9,827 nucleotides of DNA from Methanobacteriota archaeon (lineage in GTDB: Archaea; Thermoplasmatota; Poseidoniia; Poseidoniales; Poseidoniaceae), in the NCBI GenBank assembly GCA_002719475.1, contig PBHQ01000024.1, positions 1-9,827 of the forward strand, in the 5' to 3' direction. Shown here piece after piece: positions 1 to 6,897 of the stretch. The notes below the pieces were generated by a model. The model was not told the DNA's origin. It made no database searches and was given only the letters and a program-made list of their open reading frames with translations. Within the stretch, counting starts at the first letter, position 1, and each line of letters begins with the position of its first letter. A program made the translations under genes and the position numbers.

Positions 1-2001
1 CATAACGATACCCATCAATGGTCCAATAGCTGCCACCCCTCGTTCCTTAACGAAATCAATTCTGTCATTGACTATCTCTTCAATCATCTCCCTTAATGCC
101 CCTGCATCAGCAGGTTCCAATCCTAATTCACCAGCCCTCTGTGCTGCTATATCGAGAAATACTGAGAGCGCCGCTTCATTCATCGCATTCCTCCAAGCAC
201 CCCCTTGTACGAGGTCCTCAGCAAGTTCGAATTCTGCCTCTCTAGCTAACAAACCCTGTTCTCTCAGATATTGCATGGCGATACACAAAGCTGGCGGAAC
301 GTTAGCCGGAGAAGTCAACAACAATGTTGCAAGGGCTTTGCCTGAAACTCCTTCCAAGCCAAGGTAGCCCTCAATTCCAGACAATAATTCATCATCTAAC
401 TCCCGGGCCAAGATCTGTTTACTTTGATCTGCACTCAAATCCGTATTCTGTAACCTCGCGTTCCTTTGCTCTGAAGTCAATGGTGGATTCGATGCCGCTC
501 TCTCCCACCTTTCTAATGGTAATACGAAGGGAGGGACATCTGTCTCGGGGTACATCCTTGCCCCACCGGGAAGTGGGCGCAGCGGCGCAGTGGTTCCATC
601 CTCTGGCTCACCTTTCTTCACCACTACATTCCTGACTTCCTGGGGTATACGATGCCAAGCTAGGAGGGCTCTTTCATGTACTGATTCAAGTGCTAATTCT
701 GCCTGCCAATGAGGGGCTGCACAAAGAACAAATGCTGTATTTTCAGACAAAGAGGTCAATCTTTGTATTGCTTCAATATCTGAAGATTCTATCCCATATG
801 CTGGTAACTCATCTGAGTGGAAGATTCCTTTCACCCCTGCCAATCGTGCGGCTCCTGCTAATTCTCTCCCAAGTCTAGGAAGTTGGGAGCCTTGAGTATC
901 GAGAACCTTGGAGCCAAGACGACCTGCAAGGTATGGTAAGGGCAGCAACAGAATTTTTCCATTTGATGCCAAAGTAGTTTGAATCATATTGGAGGTTGAG
1001 GATTCAAAAACCTCAGTAACATCATGAATCTCTAATGGCAAAGCTGCGTTAACTGCTGTACGAACAATCTCTTCATCTCCCTCGAGAGTATCGCTTCTGT
1101 CCGGAGGTAGGGCTGGTAAACCCAACTCACTACGCAACTCGTTAGCCAAACGATAGAAATGCAATTGTCTAGCCATTTCCAATTTGATAATTCTAGGTAT
1201 CCAATCAATATCTTGGCAACCTTTGATTTCAACTCGGTCTCCAGATGCAATAGAGACATTGAGGTCCTGACGTATTGAACCCAAGCCTCTTCGCACTCGG
1301 CGTGTGTCTCTTAACAAACCTCCAAGAGCCTTAGCAGTAGATTTGGCGTGTTCGGGATCAACAATATCTGGAGCCGTAGCAATTTCGATTAGAGGGATTC
1401 CTAATCTATCTAAATTCCAAATCACTGCTTGGCCTTCTGAAGTAGAAATCGTGTCAAGTTTGCGCGCACTATCTTCCTCCAAGCATAGAACGTCAATTCC
1501 TACTCGATGGCCTGAAACTATGAGTTCCCCATCAGTAGAGACTAATGTGGTTCTTTGGAAGCCGGAAGTGTTTGAACCATCGACCACTGTTTTTCGCATC
1601 GCCTGCATTAGTGGAACTGGTTTCATTGACAGCATTGAAGAAAGTGTCAAGGCGATGTCCAAGGCATCGGAGTCATGCTGCAATGGGGGAGCATCGTCTA
1701 ACTCAACTAAGCCAGAATTAGGTGATTGAACATAAACGAATGTACGGTTACGTTTGGCTTCAAAACGTGCAGCCACATCTATTTTCCCACCCTCTCCAGA
1801 AGCCGCTCGTAAACGGCGAGAATATCTCGGCCAAGTTTCTGGAAGCGTATCGATGGTGATATCATACAACTCTCCTGACTGGCGTGAATGCAACTTGCCA
1901 GTTGCCAATTGTTGATGAATCTCGAGACCGCACATGAACCCCAGTACCTGAGGATTCAATGCCTCGGCATCGGCCACGTCCCCAACCGGCTCCCCGCTCA
2001 T
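1..2001 (-). CDS. gatE: Glu-tRNA(Gln) amidotransferase subunit E (GatE), 3' end cut by window edge
   Basis: GatE is the archaea-specific subunit that, with GatD, converts Glu-tRNA(Gln) to Gln-tRNA(Gln) in the cytoplasm; it binds the tRNA and holds the kinase/transamidase site. I translated 667 uninterrupted codons by hand. Family landmarks are GLEIHQQL (25-32), SGFQRTTLVSTDG (146-158), LDRLGIPLIEIATAPDI (198-214), RRGLGSIRQDLNVSI (237-251), then the AspRS-like insert region, PLRPLPGGARMYPETDVPP (473-491) and a helical YqeY-like tail ending at the edge in GPLMGIVM. GatE proteins normally continue about 20 residues past this point, so little is missing. The ATG at 2001 has GGTGAT, an archaeal Shine-Dalgarno match, six bases upstream. 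It lies 58 bp after mcm on the same strand with no T-tract between, so co-transcription is likely. The CxC usually found after KLF is absent (KLHSRQS, 36-42). GatB is excluded by the insert domain and archaeal context. Confidence 0.95.
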   Translation of the reverse strand, partial: MSGEPVGDVADAEALNPQVLGFMCGLEIHQQLATGKLHSRQSGELYDITIDTLPETWPRYSRRLRAASGEGGKIDVAARFEAKRNRTFVYVQSPNSGLVELDDAPPLQHDSDALDIALTLSSMLSMKPVPLMQAMRKTVVDGSNTSGFQRTTLVSTDGELIVSGHRVGIDVLCLEEDSARKLDTISTSEGQAVIWNLDRLGIPLIEIATAPDIVDPEHAKSTAKALGGLLRDTRRVRRGLGSIRQDLNVSIASGDRVEIKGCQDIDWIPRIIKLEMARQLHFYRLANELRSELGLPALPPDRSDTLEGDEEIVRTAVNAALPLEIHDVTEVFESSTSNMIQTTLASNGKILLLPLPYLAGRLGSKVLDTQGSQLPRLGRELAGAARLAGVKGIFHSDELPAYGIESSDIEAIQRLTSLSENTAFVLCAAPHWQAELALESVHERALLAWHRIPQEVRNVVVKKGEPEDGTTAPLRPLPGGARMYPETDVPPFVLPLERWERAASNPPLTSEQRNARLQNTDLSADQSKQILARELDDELLSGIEGYLGLEGVSGKALATLLLTSPANVPPALCIAMQYLREQGLLAREAEFELAEDLVQGGAWRNAMNEAALSVFLDIAAQRAGELGLEPADAGALREMIEEIVNDRIDFVKERGVAAIGPLMGIVM

Positions 2002-2059
2002 CGCCTCATCACCACACCCTCGCAACCTCTACGCCTTGATATGGACGACGGATATTGTG

Positions 2060-4177
2060 TCAGCAAGGCATGTAATTCCCATGGGTTGAAGGTTGCCATA
2101 ACTTACCATCTCTCTCCATTCGCTCAATCAAATCTTCCACATCATTAGTGGAAAAGCCCTTTTCCTCACAATAATTCAAGACTTTTGCCAAAGGAACCGG
2201 TTGCTGAGTTGTGGAGGATTCTTCGACAATAAAACGGAGAATCTCCTGCGCTTTGCTACGTTTAGTGGTCTTGACTCCAGATTGCAGGGTTGTTTCATCA
2301 TAATTTTCCCCCATCAACCTATGTCGCCAATTCTTGGTCAAGCGAATTGCCCTTTCTGCATCTTCAATGGTTGCTTCTTCGGATAAACGAACTCGTGCAC
2401 TAGCCTCGGCCAACCGAATCAGTGCTTCCATAGCCCTAGCAGTTATCGAAACACTATCCTGAGATAATCCACTCTTTGATCTGGTTTCAACATAGAAATC
2501 TGTAAGTAACCTTCTTGCATCTTCTTCCATGGTTGGATTGATATTTCGCTTGGCAAAAGCAACATACTTGCGGAAGATATCTTGGCTTAGAGTATCTGAA
2601 CCATCGTGATCTTTGGAAATACCACTTGCGAAGAAGCGGGCGCTCGGATCTTGTTCGAGCCCCTCCTCTATTCGCTGCTCACTAATTCCTGATAACCGGT
2701 TGGATATGATATGCGAAGCGATTCTACGATCTACTTCTTCAATTGGAGTATCGGTAATCAACCAAATAACATCGAATCGAGAAAGTAAAGGAGGTCCAAG
2801 ATTCACTTGAGCAGTGAAAGGCCTCTCACTCAATGAATTGAATCTACCATCTTTCGGGTTGGCAGCAGCAAGAACAGAACATCGAGTCGAGAGGGTCGCA
2901 TTAATCCCTGCCTTGGAAACTGAAATCCTCTGCTGTTCCATCGCTTCATGCATCGAGCTTCGGTCATTTTGAGTCATCTTGTCAAACTCATCTATGGCTG
3001 CTAATCCTTGGTCTGCTAAAGCCAGCGCACCGGCTTCCAATGTCCATCTCCCATCAGCGGTCGAATCTTGTACTGCAGCAGCCGTCAAACCAGCAGCAGA
3101 TGCCGACATTCCACTAGTGAACCTACCGCGTGGAGAAAGTTCTGACATGTAATTCAACAACTCTGATTTAGCAACTCCTGGGTCACCCATCAACAATATG
3201 TGAATATCACCACGATTGCGCTTACCATCGACATTCTTGCGAGCTACACCTCCAAACAATTGTAGTAGTAAACTCTCCTTTATTCTAGGGAATCCAAAAA
3301 TTGAGGGAGCGATGCTGCCACACATCATGTCGTAAAGATCCTCTCGCCTTGATATCTCTTTGATCAGATTCTCATCTTCGGGACTGATATTGACTTCTTC
3401 CAAAGGGATGTTTTGTCTTTCCAAGGAAATAACATTGAGAAAAATGTCGAAAATCGGTGTCTCCCTACCTGCTTTTCTTTGACTGCGGACGAACAATTCA
3501 CCATTCACCTTAACGCGATCTCCGGGGTTCAATACTCCTGCAACATCATGCTCTGCAATAGCCAACAGGCGTTGCGGCTGAGTTCCACCTCGTAACTTCT
3601 CAGGTGGTTCCTGAATCTCAATGAACTGGCTGTTAATCATAGTCGATTCCTGTTCTTTCAAGAAGAATCTGGTGTCCCTTTTTGGACGTCCACAACCCCC
3701 TTGTACCTCTGGACATTCTATGGGTTCAATCAATACCTGCTCATTTGGTTGTCTGATGAATTGTCTGTGATTGCATAATTCACAGCGGAAAACAGCCTCA
3801 TGTATCCGCGGGCGGACTCCTGAAATCTTGATGACCACACTATCCAAACCAACCATGCCTCCAATGTGATCACTACGGAGATCCCTGATATCGGGTGAAT
3901 GATCGCTTGGTAGACCCACTACTCTGACAAAAGCAAGGTGGTCGCTGCCCGACTCCTGCAACAAAAGTCTGAGTGCTGTATTCGCAGCATCAAGGTGTTT
4001 ATCGGGACGGGCCAAAATATCCAATGCGAATTTAGAATCAAATGTTTCCAATACATGGAATGATGCCTCGAGGCTCTGTTTACGTGGCCACATGACTGCC
4101 AAGCCATGAATCTCTTCAGATAGGTATTCGGTCAAGAAACTCCGCCATCTTGCGGGCATGTCGAACTCCTGAATCAT
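2060..4177 (-). CDS. mcm: Replicative DNA helicase MCM
   Basis: MCM is the hexameric ATP-driven helicase that unwinds DNA at the archaeal replication fork. Numbering from the ATG at 4177 (705 aa): an N-terminal domain with a zinc site from Cys132, Cys135, Cys155 and Cys162; an OB-fold region; the AAA+ core with Walker A GDPGVAKS (331-338), Walker B ending in IDEFDKM (395-401), sensor 1 AAANP (437-441), arginine finger SRF (466-468) and a sensor-2 Arg near 581; and a C-terminal winged helix (about 640-705). All key residues are present and there is no intein. The frame is open upstream to a GTG at 4255, but the ATG at 4177 has GGAGGT seven bases before it, and the sequence that follows (EFDMPARWRSFLTEYLSEEI) matches the usual start of archaeal MCMs. 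The gene is divergent from the esterase gene and probably leads an operon with gatE. Confidence 0.97.
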   Translation of the reverse strand: MIQEFDMPARWRSFLTEYLSEEIHGLAVMWPRKQSLEASFHVLETFDSKFALDILARPDKHLDAANTALRLLLQESGSDHLAFVRVVGLPSDHSPDIRDLRSDHIGGMVGLDSVVIKISGVRPRIHEAVFRCELCNHRQFIRQPNEQVLIEPIECPEVQGGCGRPKRDTRFFLKEQESTMINSQFIEIQEPPEKLRGGTQPQRLLAIAEHDVAGVLNPGDRVKVNGELFVRSQRKAGRETPIFDIFLNVISLERQNIPLEEVNISPEDENLIKEISRREDLYDMMCGSIAPSIFGFPRIKESLLLQLFGGVARKNVDGKRNRGDIHILLMGDPGVAKSELLNYMSELSPRGRFTSGMSASAAGLTAAAVQDSTADGRWTLEAGALALADQGLAAIDEFDKMTQNDRSSMHEAMEQQRISVSKAGINATLSTRCSVLAAANPKDGRFNSLSERPFTAQVNLGPPLLSRFDVIWLITDTPIEEVDRRIASHIISNRLSGISEQRIEEGLEQDPSARFFASGISKDHDGSDTLSQDIFRKYVAFAKRNINPTMEEDARRLLTDFYVETRSKSGLSQDSVSITARAMEALIRLAEASARVRLSEEATIEDAERAIRLTKNWRHRLMGENYDETTLQSGVKTTKRSKAQEILRFIVEESSTTQQPVPLAKVLNYCEEKGFSTNDVEDLIERMERDGKLWQPSTHGNYMPC

Positions 4178-4183
4178 GTAACA

Positions 4184-4189
4184 ACCTCC
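4184..4189 (-). promoter_or_regulatory. Ribosome binding site deciding the mcm start
   Basis: On the minus strand GGAGGT is followed by seven bases and then the ATG at 4177. It complements the archaeal 16S rRNA 3' end and favours this ATG over the in-frame GTG 26 codons upstream, which has no such site. Confidence 0.7.
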
Positions 4190-4233
4190 CGACTGGGCTT
4201 CAGAGGGGAGCGCGGTGGGCTTATCAGCATCAC

Positions 4234-4241
4234 GGATATAC
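4234..4241 (-). promoter_or_regulatory. Possible TATA box for mcm
   Basis: The minus strand reads GTATATCC here. If used as a TATA element, initiation about 25 bases downstream would give a leader of roughly 35 bases before the ATG at 4177. There is no convincing purine-A-rich BRE, so this is only a candidate. If correct, the in-frame GTG at 4255 would lie upstream of the transcript. Confidence 0.3.
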
Positions 4242-4264
4242 CCCCTTGTTTCCACTGGAAAATC

Positions 4265-4282
4265 GTATGCTACAAGGTATGC
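4265..4282. repeat. Short direct repeat GTATGC x2 in the mcm/esterase spacer
   Basis: GTATGC occurs at 4265-4270 and again at 4277-4282, 12 bp apart, slightly more than one helical turn. This could be a tandem protein-binding site in the divergent spacer, but six-base matches at this spacing also arise by chance. Confidence 0.25.
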
Positions 4283-4324
4283 CTTCTACATGATTAGAGT
4301 ATTTCCGAAGGAGGGTTTTTGCGC

Positions 4325-4335
4325 TGTAAATTACA
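4325..4335. promoter_or_regulatory. Perfect inverted repeat TGTAAATTACA in the divergent spacer
   Basis: Five-base arms TGTAA/TTACA flank a single central A. The form is typical of a small operator bound by a dimeric winged-helix regulator. It lies about 96 bp before the esterase start and 148 bp before the mcm start, so either gene could be the target. No second copy was noticed in the window. It is AT-rich and could also be part of a core promoter. Confidence 0.35.
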
Positions 4336-4375
4336 TTTTCTAGGGTCGATCGAAATGGGCTCCGACACGAGGGGT

Positions 4376-4393
4376 GGGTAGCGCAATCTACCT
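4376..4393. other. Small hairpin GGTAG-CGCAAT-CTACC before the esterase gene
   Basis: A five-base perfect stem (4377-4381 with 4388-4392), extendable by one G-T pair, closes a six-base loop about 38 bp before the esterase start. It is followed by TTGGCTTGGCTTG, a short direct repeat. It superficially resembles a tRNA D-arm, but no matching acceptor, anticodon or T-arm could be built. The function is unknown and chance is possible. Confidence 0.25.
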
Positions 4394-4430
4394 TGGCTTG
4401 GCTTGAAATGCTGCGGCCGACTCGAGACAT

Positions 4431-5459
4431 ATGAGTATCATGCCAAGTCACCCCTTTTCACCTGTTAAAGGCGAATACAGAACTTTCACTATCGATTCCA
4501 AAGCACTTCAGGGAAACATGCTACAAGACCCAACAACTAGAGAAGTGTTGGTCTATCTTTCGCCTGGATGGGAAGAAGGAAACCTGCCATTATTCGTAGA
4601 TCTTGTTGGATTTACTGGAAGCGGGAAGGCACACGACAATTGGAAGCCATTTCAAGAATCCTTACCACAAAGGGTTGATCGCCTGATTGATGAAGGAAAG
4701 ATGGGAGCCATCGCTTTGGCACTACCTGATTGTTTTACTTCTCTCGGTGGCAATCAATACATCAATAGTATTGCCATGGGGAACTGGTCGGATTTCTTGA
4801 TAAACGAGATGATTCCACTACTAGAGGAGGAATTGCCAATCAAGAAAGGAAGAGAAAATAGAGCTGTATTCGGTAAATCAAGTGGCGGTTATGGGGCTAT
4901 CGTTCATGCCATGATTCATTCTGAACATTGGGGAGCTGTTGCTTGTCATTCTGGAGACATGGGTTTCGACAGACTATTCGCTGGGGATTTCCCTAAAGCT
5001 CTAACTGCCCTCGAAGGAAAAGGTGGGTTGGAAGGATTCTTGCAACATATCGAGAACTCGAATAAGATGAAAGGAGATGATTTTCACACTCTGATGACCC
5101 TTGCTATGGCTGCAACCTACGATCCCGACCCGGATGCTCTCAAGGGAATACGCTTGCCTGTCGACCCATATACCTGCGAATTAATCCCTGAGCGATGGCA
5201 GGCCTGGCTTGACTGGGACCCTGTTGTACTGATAGAAAAGCAAACTGTACAAGAAAATCTGCGTTCCATGAAAGGGATATTCATCGACTGTGGTTGGAAA
5301 GATCAATACAACATACACTTCGGTACAAGACAACTCTGCGTGAGATTGCAAGAATTGAATATCGACCATATACACGAAGAATTCGAAGATAACCATTCAA
5401 GTATCGATTATCGAATGGACGTTTCCCTACCATTCCTTTACCGTTCATTGACGGAATGA
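4431..5459 (+). CDS. Alpha/beta-hydrolase, putative esterase (esterase D / enterochelin-esterase-like family)
   Basis: This 342-aa protein is probably a soluble serine hydrolase acting on an ester or thioester; the substrate cannot be read from sequence. The serine-hydrolase triad is visible in the right order: nucleophile Ser150 in GKSSGG, acid Asp291 in CGWKDQYNIHFGTRQL, and His322 in EDNHSS. A WSDFLINEMIPLLEE segment (119-133) ahead of the nucleophile, and the CG-x2-D-x-Y-N-x2-FG-x-R pattern after the acid, are typical of the Pfam 'putative esterase' (PF00756) group that includes S-formylglutathione hydrolase and enterochelin esterase relatives. Residues about 178-270, between nucleophile and acid, form a long helical insert likely to act as a lid. 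No signal peptide or membrane segment is seen. The start is uncertain: ATG 4431 and ATG 4440 are both in frame and neither has a clear ribosome binding site. It stands alone, ending 5 bp from the convergent csp gene. Confidence 0.85.
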   Translation: MSIMPSHPFSPVKGEYRTFTIDSKALQGNMLQDPTTREVLVYLSPGWEEGNLPLFVDLVGFTGSGKAHDNWKPFQESLPQRVDRLIDEGKMGAIALALPDCFTSLGGNQYINSIAMGNWSDFLINEMIPLLEEELPIKKGRENRAVFGKSSGGYGAIVHAMIHSEHWGAVACHSGDMGFDRLFAGDFPKALTALEGKGGLEGFLQHIENSNKMKGDDFHTLMTLAMAATYDPDPDALKGIRLPVDPYTCELIPERWQAWLDWDPVVLIEKQTVQENLRSMKGIFIDCGWKDQYNIHFGTRQLCVRLQELNIDHIHEEFEDNHSSIDYRMDVSLPFLYRSLTE

Positions 5460-5464
5460 TCGCT

Positions 5465-5659
5465 TCACTCTTCGACCTTACTAACCTTAACGGCGTTAGG
5501 TCCCTTTGGACCTTCTTCGACTTCGAACTCTACAGTGTCTCCATCGGTTATCTCACCGTCAACATTAGTATTGTGGACAAAGAGGTCTGAACCCTCTTCC
5601 CTTTCAATAAATCCGTACCCTTTGACTCTGTTGAACCACTTCACTGTGCCTCGTGCCAT
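5465..5659 (-). CDS. Cold-shock domain protein, CspA family
   Basis: This 64-aa single cold-shock domain (a five-stranded OB fold) binds single-stranded RNA and DNA and acts as an RNA chaperone in the cytoplasm. Seen directly are the start MARGTVKWFN, the RNP1 motif KGYGFIER (13-20), the RNP2 motif DLFVHN (25-30) and the closing VEFEVEEGPKGPNAVKVSKV. The length equals the family norm. The ATG at 5659 is chosen because nearly all family members begin M-A/S/N-x-G-x-VKWFN; an in-frame GTG at 5674 would add only five residues unlike the family. No ribosome binding site precedes the ATG, suggesting a short or absent leader. Csp proteins are mainly bacterial but also occur in some archaea such as haloarchaea and marine Thermoplasmatota, so an old bacterial acquisition is likely. 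It is divergent from purM and convergent with the esterase gene. Confidence 0.95.
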   Translation of the reverse strand: MARGTVKWFNRVKGYGFIEREEGSDLFVHNTNVDGEITDGDTVEFEVEEGPKGPNAVKVSKVEE

Positions 5660-5699
5660 AGTTCGGGCGCACACAACATACTACTTGATGGTGGCCCCT

Positions 5700-5707
5700 G
5701 ATATATC
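5700..5707. promoter_or_regulatory. Palindromic TATA-like element GATATATC between csp and purM
   Basis: GATATATC is its own reverse complement and sits about 44 bp before the csp ATG and 37 bp before the purM ATG, in the only spacer (80 bp) between these divergent genes. An archaeal TATA box lies about 25 bp before the transcription start, so this one element could serve both directions and give leaders of about 10-20 bases, in line with the weak ribosome binding sites of both genes. No clear BRE is visible on either side. Confidence 0.5.
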
Positions 5708-5739
5708 CAAACAAAAGGCGAAATTAGAGTGTATTGGTA

Positions 5740-6894
5740 ATGGTCAGCCTGAAAGACTTAGTCGCTTTCCGGCCGGATATGAGCGAAGAAGTAGACTATG
5801 CCTCCTCGGGAGTTGATATTGAACTTGAAGGAGAGGCTGTGGCTTCAATGGTTGCATCAATGGCTGGATCTGTACGCGAACCTGGGCAGCCAGGCGCATT
5901 AGTTTCCTTACCCGGAAGTTTTGGAGGATTAGTGGAATTCGGCGATAACCTTCTCGCTTTGGCAACTGATGGCGTTGGCAGCAAATTACAGATAGCCAGT
6001 AAATTAAACCAATGGGGCGGAATAGGACACGATTGCATGGCGATGAACGTGAACGACCTACTTTGCGTAGGCGCTGAGCCAATCGCTTTCGTCGACTATA
6101 TCGCAACACCAAAACCAGATCCCGAGACTCATGCTGCAATTGGAAGAAGCCTATCGGATGCTGCAACCCTAGCTGGCGTCACAATCGCTGGAGGGGAGAC
6201 TGCCAGCCTACCAGGAATTGTCAATGAATTGGATTTGTCAGGTACTGCTCTTGGATGGTTACCAAAAGAAGAGCCAATTACAGGAGAACGGATTGTAGAG
6301 GGGGACCTCCTAATTGGAATCCCATCATCAGGGTTCCATTCCAACGGTTATTCATTGGTTCGTAAAGTGTTGGAAATTTCTGGAGTTGAACTAAATGCTT
6401 CTCCGCCATTTGAAGCGGAACATCCAGCACGCGAAATAAGGAGGTTCTCTGAAGGTGACTTGACTCTAGGCGAAGTGCTATTGAATCCAACCAGAATTTA
6501 TGTTGGACCGGTATTGAGCATAATCCTTGACTCACGAAGCGGGGAAGGGGTGTTTCCTTCCAAGGCCCTGCATGGCATATGTCACATTACGGGAGGTGGG
6601 TTATCGAATCTGTTGAGACTACAACCTGAACTAGGATATCATATTGATGATCCGAATGAAGTGCTGCCTGAATTTAGGTGGCTGCAAGAAATGGCTGATA
6701 TAGATGAGAAGGAGATGTACAGAACCTTCAACATGGGATGTGGAATGATCCTAGTCGTTTCCAACTATTGTGCTGAAGCAGCAGCAGGTTTCCTTTCGAA
6801 GATTTATCCCGGCACCAAAATCATCGGTGAAGTGAAAAATCATGGACACAAAGTCACCCATGCACACCCAGATGTGATTTTTGAACAGTATTGA
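5740..6894 (+). CDS. purM: Phosphoribosylformylglycinamidine cyclo-ligase (AIR synthetase)
   Basis: PurM closes the imidazole ring in de novo purine synthesis, using ATP to convert FGAM to AIR in the cytoplasm. Family motifs run in order along 384 aa: YASSGVDIELEG near the start, LLALATDGVGSKL, GHDCMAMNVNDLLCVGAEP, AGGETASLPG, GDLLIGIPSSGFHSNGYSLVRK, LLNPTRIYVGPVL, HITGGGLSNLLRL and EMYRTFNMGCGMILVV. These cover the ATP-binding N-terminal domain and the C-terminal AIRS domain, so the enzyme looks intact. The family is usually about 340 aa; here an extra segment near ASPPFEAEHPAREIRRFSEGDLTLGE and a longer N terminus account for the difference. The ATG at 5740 is preferred; a TTG at 5734 and an ATG at 5779, which would begin MSEEVDYASSGVD as many PurM proteins do, are alternatives. 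trm1 follows 3 bp after the stop, implying one transcript. Confidence 0.95.
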   Translation: MVSLKDLVAFRPDMSEEVDYASSGVDIELEGEAVASMVASMAGSVREPGQPGALVSLPGSFGGLVEFGDNLLALATDGVGSKLQIASKLNQWGGIGHDCMAMNVNDLLCVGAEPIAFVDYIATPKPDPETHAAIGRSLSDAATLAGVTIAGGETASLPGIVNELDLSGTALGWLPKEEPITGERIVEGDLLIGIPSSGFHSNGYSLVRKVLEISGVELNASPPFEAEHPAREIRRFSEGDLTLGEVLLNPTRIYVGPVLSIILDSRSGEGVFPSKALHGICHITGGGLSNLLRLQPELGYHIDDPNEVLPEFRWLQEMADIDEKEMYRTFNMGCGMILVVSNYCAEAAAGFLSKIYPGTKIIGEVKNHGHKVTHAHPDVIFEQY

Positions 6895-6897
6895 GGC

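Noticed and set aside
68..878. Three plus-strand open frames within the first 900 bases
   Set aside because: All are antisense to the uninterrupted GatE frame, whose 667 codons are recognisable throughout.
1304..1729. Plus-strand open frame of 141 codons inside gatE
   Set aside because: It lies antisense to a well-conserved stretch of GatE; its Ser-rich composition is what the reverse complement of that gene gives.
3100..3250. Possible intein in the MCM Walker A region, a common insertion site in archaeal MCM
   Set aside because: GDPGVAKSELL continues directly into normal MCM sequence and total length is standard, so no intein is present.
4358..4430. tRNA-like look of the GGGTAGCGCAATCTACC region
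   Set aside because: It resembles a D-arm, but I could not build an acceptor stem, anticodon arm or T-arm with TTCRA on either strand in the expected positions.
4230..4451. Minus-strand open frame of 73 codons across the divergent spacer
   Set aside because: It overlaps the mcm leader region and the esterase start, has no ribosome binding site and no recognisable protein features.
5744..6166. Minus-strand open frame of 140 codons inside purM
   Set aside because: It is antisense to clear PurM motifs, with Leu/Arg/Gln-rich low-quality composition and no ribosome binding site.
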